Position numbers and translations under genes: made by a program
Notes under the pieces: model-generated
Told to the model about the DNA's origin: nothing
What the model saw: the letters and a program-made list of their open reading frames with translations, nothing else
Databases searched by the model: none
In this document: positions 19,910 through 29,688 of the stretch, in pieces
Layout: each line of letters starts with the position of its first letter
How positions within the stretch are numbered: the stretch's first letter is position 1
Assembly (NCBI RefSeq): GCF_023147505.1
Contig: NZ_JAHXPB010000010.1
Span: forward strand, 57,055 to 121,054
DNA: 64,000 bases
Direction of reading: 5' to 3'
From: Brevundimonas sp. EYE_349
GTDB taxonomy: Bacteria; Pseudomonadota; Alphaproteobacteria; Caulobacterales; Caulobacteraceae

Positions 19910-20406
19910 GACCCGGCGCTCCAGTTCATATGCACCGAGGTTGCGCCGTCGGGGCTGGGGGCCGCGACGACCTGTAGCGAGGGGCCGTCGGCGGCGTCGC
20001 CGGCCGCGCCATAGGCCCGCGCCTCGCCCTGATTCATGCCCGTCACCGACTTCAGCCCGGCGGCCTCGGCTCGCTGGCGGTAGAAGGCCACAACCTCGTC
20101 CGGCGAGGCGTCGGTGGTGAAGGTGACCAGGCCGCCCGGCCCGGCCGCGCCGTCAGCCGCCAGGGGCGCGCCGTCGATCCGGGCGCCGGGATACAGGGGG
20201 GCGAACGCCGGAGCGGCAGGCGCGGGCTCTGCGGCTGGCGCACGCGCCCCCACGGCTGCGGCGGATCCTGCCTCCGCCGTCTTGGGCGGGACCGCCGGCG
20301 CGGCCGTTTCCGCCGTGGCGGAAGGTTTAGCCGGGGCGTTCGCCCGGTCGCAGCCAGCGAGGCCGAACAGAACAACGGCGGAAACCGCCGCCAAACGAAG
20401 CATCAT
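19906..20406 (-). CDS. Alanine/proline-rich lipoprotein of unknown function
   Basis: A 166-residue protein with lipoprotein signal MMLRLAAVSAVVLFGLAGC, an Ala/Pro linker (residues 22-65) and a compact C-terminal domain (YPGARIDG...VTFTTDASPDEVVAFYRQRAEAAGLK...VHMNWSAG) that resembles small periplasmic alpha/beta domains found in Caulobacterales. It is the first gene of a three-gene operon with the acid phosphatase and the beta-helix protein, which suggests a shared envelope role. Confidence 0.75.
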   Translation of the reverse strand: MMLRLAAVSAVVLFGLAGCDRANAPAKPSATAETAAPAVPPKTAEAGSAAAVGARAPAAEPAPAAPAFAPLYPGARIDGAPLAADGAAGPGGLVTFTTDASPDEVVAFYRQRAEAAGLKSVTGMNQGEARAYGAAGDAADGPSLQVVAAPSPDGATSVHMNWSAGS

Positions 20407-20483
20407 CGAAGAAGCGTCCCTGGACCAAAGGGTCTAAGCGCCACCGTGGCGCAGGCTTGCGGCGGCGGCAAGGCGTGGCGCGC

Positions 20484-20849
20484 CTATTCCTTGCGACCGC
20501 CCTCGGCCGGATCGCCGCCAGCGCCTTCGAAATCCCGTCCCGAACCCGCGATTGCGTCCGGTCCGGCGTCCGATGGCGAATCGGGATCGGCCTCGGACCG
20601 GCCTTCCTCGGCCAGGGTCTCGTTGATCTTGCGCGAATCCGGGTCGTCGTCCGAACCGCCGGCCGATCCGCCGCGCAACGAGCCCGCGCGGGTGTCGGAG
20701 CCCGAATCGCTGCCGTCCAGGGCGTCGATCAGGGTGTCGGCCTTATGGCCCAGGTCCGGGCGCTCGCCCATGTCGGCGGCTTCGCGCGCGTCGTCGCACT
20801 CGGCTTCGGATTTCGCGTTTTCGGGCGGGGTGGGGTCGGCGTCCGTCAT
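20484..20849 (-). CDS. Highly acidic, low-complexity hypothetical protein
   Basis: A 121-residue protein rich in Asp, Glu, Gly and Ser (DGSDSGSDTRAGSLRGGSAGGSDDDPDS), with no signal peptide or membrane segment; probably disordered. Overlapping plus-strand frames exist, so coding status rests on the plausible start (AAAGAG upstream of ATG 20849) and on the acidic, hydrophilic composition. Confidence 0.5.
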   Translation of the reverse strand: MTDADPTPPENAKSEAECDDAREAADMGERPDLGHKADTLIDALDGSDSGSDTRAGSLRGGSAGGSDDDPDSRKINETLAEEGRSEADPDSPSDAGPDAIAGSGRDFEGAGGDPAEGGRKE

Positions 20850-20952
20850 GGCGCAGCTCTTTCATGGTGGAGACGATTTAAAGCGCCCGACGCCGTTGCG
20901 GTTCCCGCGCGCTCGCTCTTGAACGCCGCGCGCCAGCCCCGATCTAGGCGTC

Positions 20953-21957
20953 ATGATCCCGTTCTCAGTCCTCGACCTGTCGCCTATCGTCGAAGGCGGC
21001 GACGCCCGCCGCGCCCTCGACGAGACCCTAGCCTTCGCCAAGGCCGCTGACCGCCTGGGCTTCCGGCGGTTCTGGCTGGCCGAACACCACAATATGCCCG
21101 GCATCGCCAGCGCGGCGACCGCCATCGTCATCGGCCATGTGGCGGCCGGAACGCAGCGCATCCGCGTCGGCTCGGGCGGCGTCATGCTGCCCAACCATGC
21201 GCCTCTGGTCGTCGCCGAACAGTTCGGCACGCTGGAGACCCTGTTCCCCGACCGGATCGACCTGGGCCTGGGCCGCGCGCCCGGCACGGACGGCGCCACC
21301 GCCCGTGCTCTGCGTCGCTATTTCGAAGGCGCCGACCAGTTTCCGCGCGACGTGGTCGAACTGATTCAATGGTTCGAGCCGGCGGCCGAGAACCAGCCCG
21401 TCCGCGCCGTGCCCGGCGCCGGCCTGCGCGTGCCGATCTGGCTTCTGGGCTCCAGCCTTTTCAGCGCCCAGCTGGCGGGACAACTGGGGCTTCCTTACGC
21501 CTTCGCCAGCCATTTCGCCCCGGAACTGTTGCTGGAGGCCCTGGCGCTGTATCGCCGCAATTTCACCCCCTCCGACCGCCTGGCCCAGCCCCACGCCATG
21601 GCCGCCATCAACGTCTTCGCCGCCGATACGGACGCCGAAGGGGTGCGCCTGTCCACGTCCATGCAGCAGAGCTTTGCCCGCCTCTCGACCGGCAAGCCCG
21701 GCAAACTGCCCCCTCCGGTGGACGACATCGCCACGGTCCTGACCCCGCAACAGATCGAGGCCGCCAGAGGCCGCCTTCTCTATTCCGCCATCGGGGGGCC
21801 GGAGACGGTCAGGAAGACGTTGGCCGACTTCATCGCCCTGACCGGGGTGGACGAACTGATGGTCACCGGCATGGCCTTCGACAACGCCGCCCGCATCCGC
21901 AGCCTGGAGATCGTCGCCGAGGTGCGCGAGCAGATGACGCGGGGACAGGCCGTCTAG
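20953..21957 (+). CDS. LLM-class flavin-dependent oxidoreductase (luciferase-like)
   Basis: A 334-residue bacterial-luciferase-like monooxygenase. The barrel motifs [41 protein letters not shown] and [14 protein letters not shown] are typical of the group that includes MsnO8-like enzymes. It uses FMNH2 or F420 with an organic substrate that cannot be named from sequence. Its stop overlaps by 4 bp the stop of the convergent hydrolase gene. Confidence 0.9.
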   Translation: MIPFSVLDLSPIVEGGDARRALDETLAFAKAADRLGFRRFWLAEHHNMPGIASAATAIVIGHVAAGTQRIRVGSGGVMLPNHAPLVVAEQFGTLETLFPDRIDLGLGRAPGTDGATARALRRYFEGADQFPRDVVELIQWFEPAAENQPVRAVPGAGLRVPIWLLGSSLFSAQLAGQLGLPYAFASHFAPELLLEALALYRRNFTPSDRLAQPHAMAAINVFAADTDAEGVRLSTSMQQSFARLSTGKPGKLPPPVDDIATVLTPQQIEAARGRLLYSAIGGPETVRKTLADFIALTGVDELMVTGMAFDNAARIRSLEIVAEVREQMTRGQAV

Positions 21958-22931
21958 CGGTCCAAACCGGCCAGAAACTCCAGCAGCAGAGCGTTCACTT
22001 CGTCCGCGCGCTCCTGCTGGATCCAGTGGCCCGCTCCCGGCACCACCACCGAGCGCGTCAACCCCGGAGCCCAGTCCTTCAGCCCCGCCTCCGCGCTTCC
22101 GGCATAGTGGCGCACCGGATCGTCTTCCCCGACCACGAACAGGGCGGGCGGCGTGATCCTCTGATCCTGCACAAAGGCCGTCTGCGACCAGTTCAGGTCC
22201 AGCGCCCGATACCAGTTCAACGGCCCAGCGAACCCGCTGTCCGAAAAGGCCTGCACATATTCCGCGAAATGATCCGCGCCCATCCAAGGCGGCAGGGTCG
22301 CATCGTCGGCGATGGTGTCGAGCAAGGCCACGCCCTCAGGCATGAAGCCGGTCGATTTCAGCCCCGCCGGCGTCGCCCCGTCATAGGCGTAGAACAGCTT
22401 TCTCAGCGTCGTCGCCGGATCGGCTTCCAGCGCCCGATGCGCGTCCGCCGCCTGGAAGCGCACGATATAGAGGTCGCCCAGCCCCGCCCGCTTCGCGATC
22501 GCCGCCATGGCCGCCGTCGGCGGTCCTTTGGTCCGGCGGGGCTGGAACGGCACCGACAGGCCCGCGACAGCGCGAAACACGTCCGGCCGCAGCAGGGCGC
22601 AATGCCAGGCCACCGGCGCGCCCCAGTCGTGGCCCACGACGGCGCAGGACGTCTTGCCCAGCGCCCGGACCAGATCGACCATGTCGCCGACCAGGTTCAG
22701 GATTGAATAGGCCGCCGCGCCTTCGGGCTTTTCGGTCCCGCCGTAGCCCCGCATGTCGGGGGCTGCGACGTGATAGCCCGCTTGGCTCAGCGCCTGGACC
22801 TGGGCGCGCCAGCTGACGCCCAGTTCGGGAAAACCGTGGATCAGCAGGACCAGCGGCGCGTTGTCGTCGTCGAACCCGGCCTCCAGCACCTGTTGGACAA
22901 GCCCGTCGGTCTTGATAAGCCGCGTTCGCAT
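21954..22931 (-). CDS. Alpha/beta hydrolase, epoxide hydrolase-like
   Basis: A 325-residue alpha/beta hydrolase. The oxyanion motif [10 protein letters not shown] (HGFP), the nucleophile elbow [10 protein letters not shown] with Asp, the lid tyrosines and the catalytic histidine GAGHWIQQE are all in the epoxide-hydrolase (sEH-like) pattern. It probably opens epoxides to diols in the cytoplasm. Its ATG at 22931 is divergent from the aldo/keto reductase across 47 bp. Confidence 0.9.
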   Translation of the reverse strand: MRTRLIKTDGLVQQVLEAGFDDDNAPLVLLIHGFPELGVSWRAQVQALSQAGYHVAAPDMRGYGGTEKPEGAAAYSILNLVGDMVDLVRALGKTSCAVVGHDWGAPVAWHCALLRPDVFRAVAGLSVPFQPRRTKGPPTAAMAAIAKRAGLGDLYIVRFQAADAHRALEADPATTLRKLFYAYDGATPAGLKSTGFMPEGVALLDTIADDATLPPWMGADHFAEYVQAFSDSGFAGPLNWYRALDLNWSQTAFVQDQRITPPALFVVGEDDPVRHYAGSAEAGLKDWAPGLTRSVVVPGAGHWIQQERADEVNALLLEFLAGLDR

Positions 22932-22978
22932 TCCAACCCTCCCGGTGGTGTTCGCACCACGCTTCGCTCAGGACGGAC

Positions 22979-23815
22979 ATGACCCGCCTCGTCACATTCG
23001 CCGACGGTACGACCGTTCCCGCCCTCGGCCAAGGCGCCTGGGAGATCGGCGACGACCCCGCCCGGCGCGACCAGGATCAGCAGGCCCTGTCGCGCGGGAT
23101 CGACCTCGGCATGAGCCTGATCGACACGGCCGAACTTTATGGCGACGGCCGCTCGGAACGGCTGGTGGGCGAGGTCATCGCCGGTCGCCGCGACGAGGTT
23201 TTCATAGTCTCCAAGGTGCGGCCCGAGAACGCCTCGGAGATGAAGATGATGCTGGCCTGCGAACGCTCGCTGGAGCGGCTCAAGGTCGACCGGCTGGACC
23301 TCTATCTGCTGCACTGGGAAGGCCACATTCCGCTGGAGGAGACGGTGGAGGCGTTTCGCGAGCTGGTGGATGAGGGGATGATCGCCCGCTGGGGCGTGTC
23401 CAACCTGGACCTGGATGCGATGGAGCGGCTGATGCAGATCGAAGGGGCCGAGGACTGCGCCGTCAACCAACTGCTCTACAACCTGGGTTCGCGCGGGGTG
23501 GAATACGATCTGCTGCCGTGGATGCAGGCGCGCGACATGCCGATGATGGCCTATTCGCCCCTGGGACGCGGCGGCCTGTTGGAGCATCCCCTCATCCTGG
23601 ACATCGCCAACCGGCATTCGGCCGAGCCGGCCCAGGTGGCCCTGGCCGCCGTCCTGCGCCACGACGGCGTCATCGCCATCCCCAAGGCGGGCAGCGTCGA
23701 ACACGTCGAGGCCAACGCGGACGCCCTGGACATCCAGTTCGACCCGGAGGACCTGGAACGGCTGGACCAGGCCTTCCCCCCACCGACCCAGGCTGTGCCG
23801 CTGGATATCATCTGA
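22979..23815 (+). CDS. Aldo/keto reductase
   Basis: A 278-residue AKR barrel enzyme that reduces carbonyls with NAD(P)H. The tetrad residues are in MSLIDTAELYGDG (Asp, Tyr), IVSKVRP (Lys) and YLLHWEG (His), and the cofactor-binding IPKAGSVEHVEANADA is at the C-terminus. Substrate is unknown. It is divergent from the epoxide-hydrolase-like gene. Confidence 0.93.
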   Translation: MTRLVTFADGTTVPALGQGAWEIGDDPARRDQDQQALSRGIDLGMSLIDTAELYGDGRSERLVGEVIAGRRDEVFIVSKVRPENASEMKMMLACERSLERLKVDRLDLYLLHWEGHIPLEETVEAFRELVDEGMIARWGVSNLDLDAMERLMQIEGAEDCAVNQLLYNLGSRGVEYDLLPWMQARDMPMMAYSPLGRGGLLEHPLILDIANRHSAEPAQVALAAVLRHDGVIAIPKAGSVEHVEANADALDIQFDPEDLERLDQAFPPPTQAVPLDII

Positions 23816-23827
23816 GACTATCCGCCA

Positions 23828-23854
23828 TCATCCTAGACCTTGTGGCTAGGATGA
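23828..23854. terminator. Bidirectional hairpin between convergent genes
   Basis: TCATCCTAG (23828-23836) and CTAGGATGA (23846-23854) form a perfect 9-bp stem. The right arm contains the stop codon of the HIT protein, and the left arm is 12 bp past the aldo/keto reductase stop. Confidence 0.55.
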
Positions 23855-24247
23855 CGAACGGAGGATGGACAACAGCCGCGCCCGGTCATCCTCCGTATAC
23901 GGAACAGCCGGCCCTCGCCCCCAGACGGGATCGGGCCACAGGTCGTCGTCGCGGCGGCGGCCCACGACATGAACGTGCAACTGAGCGGTGATGTTGCCGA
24001 TGACGCCGACGTTAAGTTTGTCGACCGGCCTCAACCGCCGCAACAGCGCTCCGGCGCGCACCGTCTCCTCCATCAGCATCACCCGCTGATCCGCGCTCAA
24101 ATCCTCCAGCTCCACCGCCCCTTCGACGTGCGGGATCAGGATCAGCCAGGGAAACCGCGCATCGTCCTGCAGCCGCACATGGCACAGCGGCCAGTCGGCG
24201 GCCGCGACCGATCCGGCCTCGAAGGCCGGCGCGACGGAAAACCCCAT
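23846..24247 (-). CDS. HIT-domain nucleotide-binding protein
   Basis: A 133-residue histidine-triad protein. The HIT motif is NITAQLHVHVVGRR near residue 97 and the preceding PWLILIPHVEGA strand fits the fold. HIT proteins hydrolyse nucleotide conjugates such as AMP-lysine or dinucleoside polyphosphates. The ATG at 24247 shares its A with the stop of the SIMPL gene (TGATG), so the two are translationally coupled. The frame upstream of this ATG is a shadow. Confidence 0.85.
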   Translation of the reverse strand: MGFSVAPAFEAGSVAAADWPLCHVRLQDDARFPWLILIPHVEGAVELEDLSADQRVMLMEETVRAGALLRRLRPVDKLNVGVIGNITAQLHVHVVGRRRDDDLWPDPVWGRGPAVPYTEDDRARLLSILRSSS

Positions 24248-25143
24248 CAGTTCAGCCCGTAGATGACGCAGGCGCTGTCGGTCAGGGTCTGCAACGGGGG
24301 CTGCAACGCCAGTCGCGCCGCCGCGATGTCCGTTTCGCTGGGGCCAGGTCCGCCTGCCGCCGGGGCGGGCGGCGGCGGCGGCGCTGCATATTCCATGCGC
24401 CTCTGCACCCTCGATCCCGTCACCACCACCTCGTCCACCGTCGTCTCCTGACCGCTCCCGGCAGCGTAGGAGGGCCAACCCGCCAACACGTCTGTCTGAC
24501 AGACGCGACCTGACGGATCGATGATCTTGACCCGGCCCAGGGTGGCGCCCGCATTCGTCGCCGCCGCTTCGGCCCGGCGCCGCGCATCCTTCATCGCCTC
24601 GGCCTGAAGATTGGCCTTCCAGCCGTTTTCCGGCTCCAGGTTGAAGTTCACCTGGCTGATGGAGGTCGGACGCGAGGCGACGATGGTGGCGTAAACCCGC
24701 TCGATCAGCGTCACGTCGCGCACGGTGACACGCACGGACGCATCGGCCTGATAGCGGGCGATCCGGTCGGCGCGGGTGTTGTCGCGCATCACCCCGTCGC
24801 CATCGCGATACTGGTCATAGATGGGCTGGGTGGTGACGCTGGTCTCGACCCGCACCTTGTCCGCGCCATAGGCCGACAGCGCCTGGCTCAGCGCCCGCAC
24901 CTGGTCGGCGGCGGCGCGCGAGGCCTCCGTCACGCTGCGATCCACCGACTGGAAGCTGGCCGAGACGAAGGCGCGGTTGGCCTGGATTTCGACCCGCACC
25001 TGGCCGACCGAGGCGATGACCGGATCGCGCATCCACCAGGGCGCGGGGATATAGCGGTCGCCGACGGTCGCGGGCGGCGTCTGGGCCAGCGCAGGCGCGG
25101 CGACCGAGGCCAGCAGCAGGGCGAAAGCGAATGAACGGCGCAT
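24247..25143 (-). CDS. SIMPL-domain (DUF541/YggE-like) periplasmic protein
   Basis: A 298-residue protein with Sec signal MRRSFAFALLLASVAAPALA. Typical SIMPL features are the VEIQANRAFVSASFQSVDRSVTEA repeat and a DARRRAEAAATNAGATLGRV helix. A Pro-rich stretch (APPPPPAPAAGGPGPSE) precedes the C-terminal LTDSACVIYGLN. Members are linked to oxidative-stress protection, but the mechanism is unclear. The ATG at 25143 has GGAGG upstream; the longer frame has no signal at its end. Confidence 0.85.
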   Translation of the reverse strand: MRRSFAFALLLASVAAPALAQTPPATVGDRYIPAPWWMRDPVIASVGQVRVEIQANRAFVSASFQSVDRSVTEASRAAADQVRALSQALSAYGADKVRVETSVTTQPIYDQYRDGDGVMRDNTRADRIARYQADASVRVTVRDVTLIERVYATIVASRPTSISQVNFNLEPENGWKANLQAEAMKDARRRAEAAATNAGATLGRVKIIDPSGRVCQTDVLAGWPSYAAGSGQETTVDEVVVTGSRVQRRMEYAAPPPPPAPAAGGPGPSETDIAAARLALQPPLQTLTDSACVIYGLN

Positions 25144-25270
25144 CGAAATCCTCCGGTTGTCGCCCGACCTTCGCAAGCCTGACCAAGGCCGTAAAGCGAG
25201 GTTCTTGCGACAGGCGCGCGAGGGGTCTATGCCGCCCGCACGATTAATCCCCATTTCGCACACGCAATAA

Positions 25271-26245
<975 letters not shown>

Positions 26246-26269
26246 GCCAAGCGTCAATCGAATAACAAT

Positions 26270-26302
26270 GGGCCGCGGAGCAATCCGCGGCCCTTTTTCT
26301 TT
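26270..26302 (+). terminator. Intrinsic terminator of mdh
   Basis: GGGCCGCGGA / TCCGCGGCCC is a perfect 10-bp stem with loop GCAA, followed by TTTTTCTTT. Confidence 0.93.
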
Positions 26303-26328
26303 CTCCCTTCTCCCGTTGGGAGGGAGGT

Positions 26329-27420
26329 TCAATCCCGCACGTGCGCCAGCCAGTCCTTGCTTTGCATCTCGTTGAAGCGCGAAACGGTGCGTTCGAACTC
26401 GAACGCCCCCACCCCCTCGGTATAGAGGGCCTCAGGCTTGGCCGCCGCCAGCACGATCAGCTTGGTCTTGGCCTCGTAAAGCGCGTCCACCAGGGTCACC
26501 AGACGCCGCGCCTCGTGGTGGTTGGCCGAACTCAGGATCGGCACATCCTCTAGGAACAGGGTGTGGAACCGCTGGGCGATGGCCAGATAGTCCTGCGGCC
26601 CCAGCGGCCGGGCGCACAGGTCGGCGAAGGTCGCCCGCGCCATCGACCCCACGGTTCGCTCCACCACCACGTCGCGGCCCAGCACCGTCAGGTGCGCCGG
26701 TTCCTCCGGCTCTCCCCCCTTCAGTTCGCGCCACAGGTCCTCGAACGCCGCGCGGTCTTCGGGCGTGTGCCAAACCTGGGCCGAGGTCATCCGGTCCAGC
26801 CGCCAGTCGCGCGCCCCGGCCGTCTCCACCACCACGCAGCGCTGGCGGATGATGTCGATGAAGGGGGTGAACAGCTGGCGATTGATGCCGTTCTTGTAGA
26901 GGTCTTCCGGCGCGCGGTTCGAGGTGATGGCCAGCACCACGCGGTCCTCGAACAGGGCCTCGAACAGCCGCCCCAGGATCATGGCGTCGGCGATGTCTGT
27001 AACCTGCAGCTCGTCGAAGCACAGCAGCCGGGCTTCCGAGGCGATCAGCTTGGCGATCGGCGGGATCGGGTCGTCGCCCTTATGGGTTCCGAACACGGCC
27101 TTCCGGGTCCTGGCGTCCCCCTCGCGCCACTGTTTCACCAGATCGTGGATGCGGGCCATGAAGGCGTGGAAGTGCGCCCGCGTCTTTCGCGGCTCGGGCG
27201 TCGCCGAATAGAACAGGTCCATCAGCATCGACTTGCCCCGTCCGGGCGGCCCGTACAGATAGACGCCGCGCACCTCGGGCGGCTTTCCGAACAGACCCCG
27301 CTTGCCCAGATCGACCTCGAGGCGTTCCAGCGCGGTGATCACGTCGGCCTGCGCCGGATCGGGCGTCAGAACGCCCTCTTCCACGCGGATATCGTAGGCG
27401 TTGCGGATGCGGGAGGTCAT
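26329..27420 (-). CDS. zapE: Cell division protein ZapE (AFG1-like ATPase)
   Basis: A 363-residue P-loop ATPase. Walker A GPPGRGKSMLMDLF (near residue 66) and Walker B RLLCFDELQVTDIADAM are intact, followed by NRAPEDLYKNGINR typical of the AFG1/ZapE family. It regulates Z-ring constriction. I chose the ATG at 27420 (MTSRIRNAYDIR); the frame to 27495 overlaps the asd upstream region. It is convergent with mdh and divergent from asd. Confidence 0.92.
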   Translation of the reverse strand: MTSRIRNAYDIRVEEGVLTPDPAQADVITALERLEVDLGKRGLFGKPPEVRGVYLYGPPGRGKSMLMDLFYSATPEPRKTRAHFHAFMARIHDLVKQWREGDARTRKAVFGTHKGDDPIPPIAKLIASEARLLCFDELQVTDIADAMILGRLFEALFEDRVVLAITSNRAPEDLYKNGINRQLFTPFIDIIRQRCVVVETAGARDWRLDRMTSAQVWHTPEDRAAFEDLWRELKGGEPEEPAHLTVLGRDVVVERTVGSMARATFADLCARPLGPQDYLAIAQRFHTLFLEDVPILSSANHHEARRLVTLVDALYEAKTKLIVLAAAKPEALYTEGVGAFEFERTVSRFNEMQSKDWLAHVRD

Positions 27421-27563
27421 GGCGGCCCTGCTTAAAGTCCCCCGCGCCGAAAAGCGATTGCTTCGCGGCTGCGAACGCCTAAATGCACAGCACACACCAA
27501 ACCGCGCTCAAGCAGCAAGGCTCCGCTGAGCCGAGCGTCAGCGCGTCCGAAGGACCAACAAAA

Positions 27564-28610
27564 ATGGGTTATCGCGTCGCCATCGTCGGAGCCACGGGCA
27601 ATGTGGGCCGCGAAATGCTGAACATCCTGGAGGAAGTCGAATTCCCCGTGGATGAGATTCACGCCATCGCCTCGCGCAAGTCCAAGGGCGTGGAAGTCTC
27701 CTTCGGCGACAAGACCATCAAATGCCAGGACATCGAACAGTTCGACTTCTCCTCCGTCGATCTCGTCCTGATGTCCGCCGGCGGCGCGGTGTCCAGGGAA
27801 TGGTCGGAAAAGATCGGCAAGGCCGGTCCCATCGTCATCGACAACTCCTCGGCCTTCCGCAAGGACGCCGACGTGCCGCTGATCGTGCCGGAAGTGAACC
27901 CCGACGCCATCAAGGACGCGACCAAGAAGAACATCATCGCCAACCCCAACTGCTCGACCATCCAGCTGGTCACGGCGCTGAAGCCGCTGCACGATGCGGC
28001 CAAGATCAAGCGCGTGGTCGTCTCGACCTATCAGTCGGTATCCGGCGCCGGCAAGGAAGGCATGGACGAGCTGTGGAACCAGACCAAGGCCATCTACGGC
28101 CTGGGCGATGCGCGTCCCAAGAAGTTCCCCAAACAGATCGCCTTCAACGTCATCCCCTACATCGGCGCCTTCCTGGAAGACGGTTCGACCGACGAGGAGC
28201 AGAAGATGTCGGACGAGACGCACAAGATGCTGGACCCGAACATCCAGGTCACCGTCACCTGCGTGCGCGTGCCGGTCTTTGTCGGTCACTCCGAGGCCGT
28301 GAACATTCAGTTCGACCGCCCCCTCGCCCCAGACGAAGCCCGCGCCATCCTGCGCGAGGCGCCGGGCGTGCTGGTCATCGATAAGCAGGAGCACGACGGC
28401 TATATCACCCCCGTCGACGCCGCCGGCGAACACGCCGTCTATGTGTCGCGCATCCGCAAGGACCCGACGGTCGAGAACGGCCTGAACCTGTGGGTCGTGT
28501 CCGACAACCTGCGCAAGGGCGCCGCCCTGAACGCCGTCCAGATCGCCCAGCTTCTGGACGAGACCGGCGTCATCAAGTCCTCGTCGGGCTATCGTTCGAT
28601 CACGGTGTAG
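27564..28610 (+). CDS. asd: Aspartate-semialdehyde dehydrogenase
   Basis: A 348-residue NADPH enzyme that makes aspartate semialdehyde for lysine, diaminopimelate, threonine and methionine. Motifs: VGATGNVGREML at the N-terminus, catalytic cysteine in NPNCSTIQL, and the histidine region near RVPVFVGHSEAVNI. The ATG at 27564 has AAGGA upstream. Earlier in-frame ATG 27483 would overlap zapE's frame. Confidence 0.96.
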   Translation: MGYRVAIVGATGNVGREMLNILEEVEFPVDEIHAIASRKSKGVEVSFGDKTIKCQDIEQFDFSSVDLVLMSAGGAVSREWSEKIGKAGPIVIDNSSAFRKDADVPLIVPEVNPDAIKDATKKNIIANPNCSTIQLVTALKPLHDAAKIKRVVVSTYQSVSGAGKEGMDELWNQTKAIYGLGDARPKKFPKQIAFNVIPYIGAFLEDGSTDEEQKMSDETHKMLDPNIQVTVTCVRVPVFVGHSEAVNIQFDRPLAPDEARAILREAPGVLVIDKQEHDGYITPVDAAGEHAVYVSRIRKDPTVENGLNLWVVSDNLRKGAALNAVQIAQLLDETGVIKSSSGYRSITV

Positions 28611-28632
28611 GCGGCTTCGAACTCAACACTCA

Positions 28633-28742
28633 CCGTCGTCCTCGGGCTTGCCCCAAGGATCGGACCTGACAAGCGTCCATGCTCTACCCGTTCGCATCAG
28701 CGGCCGATCACCCGATCCTCGGCTCCAGCACGAGGATGACGG
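28633..28742. repeat. Inverted pair of 31-bp REP-like elements between asd and rarD
   Basis: Arm 28633-28663 begins CCGTCGTCCTCGGGCTTG and ends AAGGATCGG. Arm 28712-28742 is its imperfect reverse complement. They are about 48 nt apart and have the outer pattern CCGTC-TCCTCG...AGGATCGG in common. Confidence 0.65.
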
Positions 28743-28767
28743 CGAAGGCGTGGAAGGATAAGCGCCC

Positions 28768-29688
28768 ATGACATCCGCCACCCCCAACGACCCCCGCGCG
28801 GTCGGCACCGCCGTCGCCTGCTACACTCTGTGGGGTCTGTTGCCGCTGCTGTTCATGGCCATGGCGGCGGCGGGGTTTGGCGCGCCCGAAATCTTGGCCC
28901 ACCGGGCGGTCTGGTCGGTCTTCGTCGCCGGAGCGGTGCTGCTGATGGCCGGGCGGTGGGGCGAGGCGCGTCAGGTGCTGGCCAGCCCGCGCACCCTGGC
29001 CTGGCTGGCTCTGTCGGCCCTGCTGATCGGCACGAACTGGAGCCTCTATGTCTTCGCCACCACCCATCACGCGACGCTGGAGGCCAGCCTCGGCTACTAT
29101 ATCAATCCCCTGCTGAACATGGCGGCGGGCGCCGTCCTGTTCCGCGAGAAGATCGACCGCTGGAGCGCCGCCGCCATCGCCCTGGCCGCCGTCGGGGTGG
29201 CGGTCCAGACCGTGGCCCTGGGTCATGTGCCGATCATCGGCCTGACGCTGGCGGTCACCTTCTGCGCCTATGCGGTGATCCGAAAGCGTGTCCCGGCCTC
29301 GGCCCAGACCGGCCTTTTCGTCGAATGCCTCGTTCTGCTGCCCATCGGCGCCGTCTTCCTGGCCTGGCTGGCCACCCATGGCCAGGCCGCCGGCTTCGCC
29401 TCGCCCACGGGCCTGGCCTGGGCGCTTTTCAGCGGCCTGGCGACGGTGGTGCCCCTGGTCCTGTTCGCCTGGTCGGCGCGGCGCCTGCCTCTGTCGACCA
29501 TCGGCTTCATCCAGTTCCTGGCCCCGACGCTGCAGTTCGCCTGCGGCGTCCTGACCGGCGAGGCCCTGACGCCGCTGCGCATCGTCTCCTTCGTCTTCAT
29601 CTGGACCGGCGCGGCCGTCTTCGCCCTGGGCGCCCTCAACCGCTCGCGCGCCGCGCGGCGCGCCGTGGCCCTGTCCGAAACCGTCTAG
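28768..29688 (+). CDS. rarD: EamA-family transporter RarD-like
   Basis: A 306-residue protein with ten predicted membrane segments in two EamA repeats. Signatures include YTLWGLLPLLFMAM, NWSLYVFATTHHATLEASLGYYINPLLN and PLSTIGFIQFLAPTLQF, typical of RarD. The substrate is unknown; relatives export small metabolites. It is downstream of asd, with a REP-like repeat between, and its stop overlaps the convergent serine hydrolase stop by 4 bp. Confidence 0.9.
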   Translation: MTSATPNDPRAVGTAVACYTLWGLLPLLFMAMAAAGFGAPEILAHRAVWSVFVAGAVLLMAGRWGEARQVLASPRTLAWLALSALLIGTNWSLYVFATTHHATLEASLGYYINPLLNMAAGAVLFREKIDRWSAAAIALAAVGVAVQTVALGHVPIIGLTLAVTFCAYAVIRKRVPASAQTGLFVECLVLLPIGAVFLAWLATHGQAAGFASPTGLAWALFSGLATVVPLVLFAWSARRLPLSTIGFIQFLAPTLQFACGVLTGEALTPLRIVSFVFIWTGAAVFALGALNRSRAARRAVALSETV

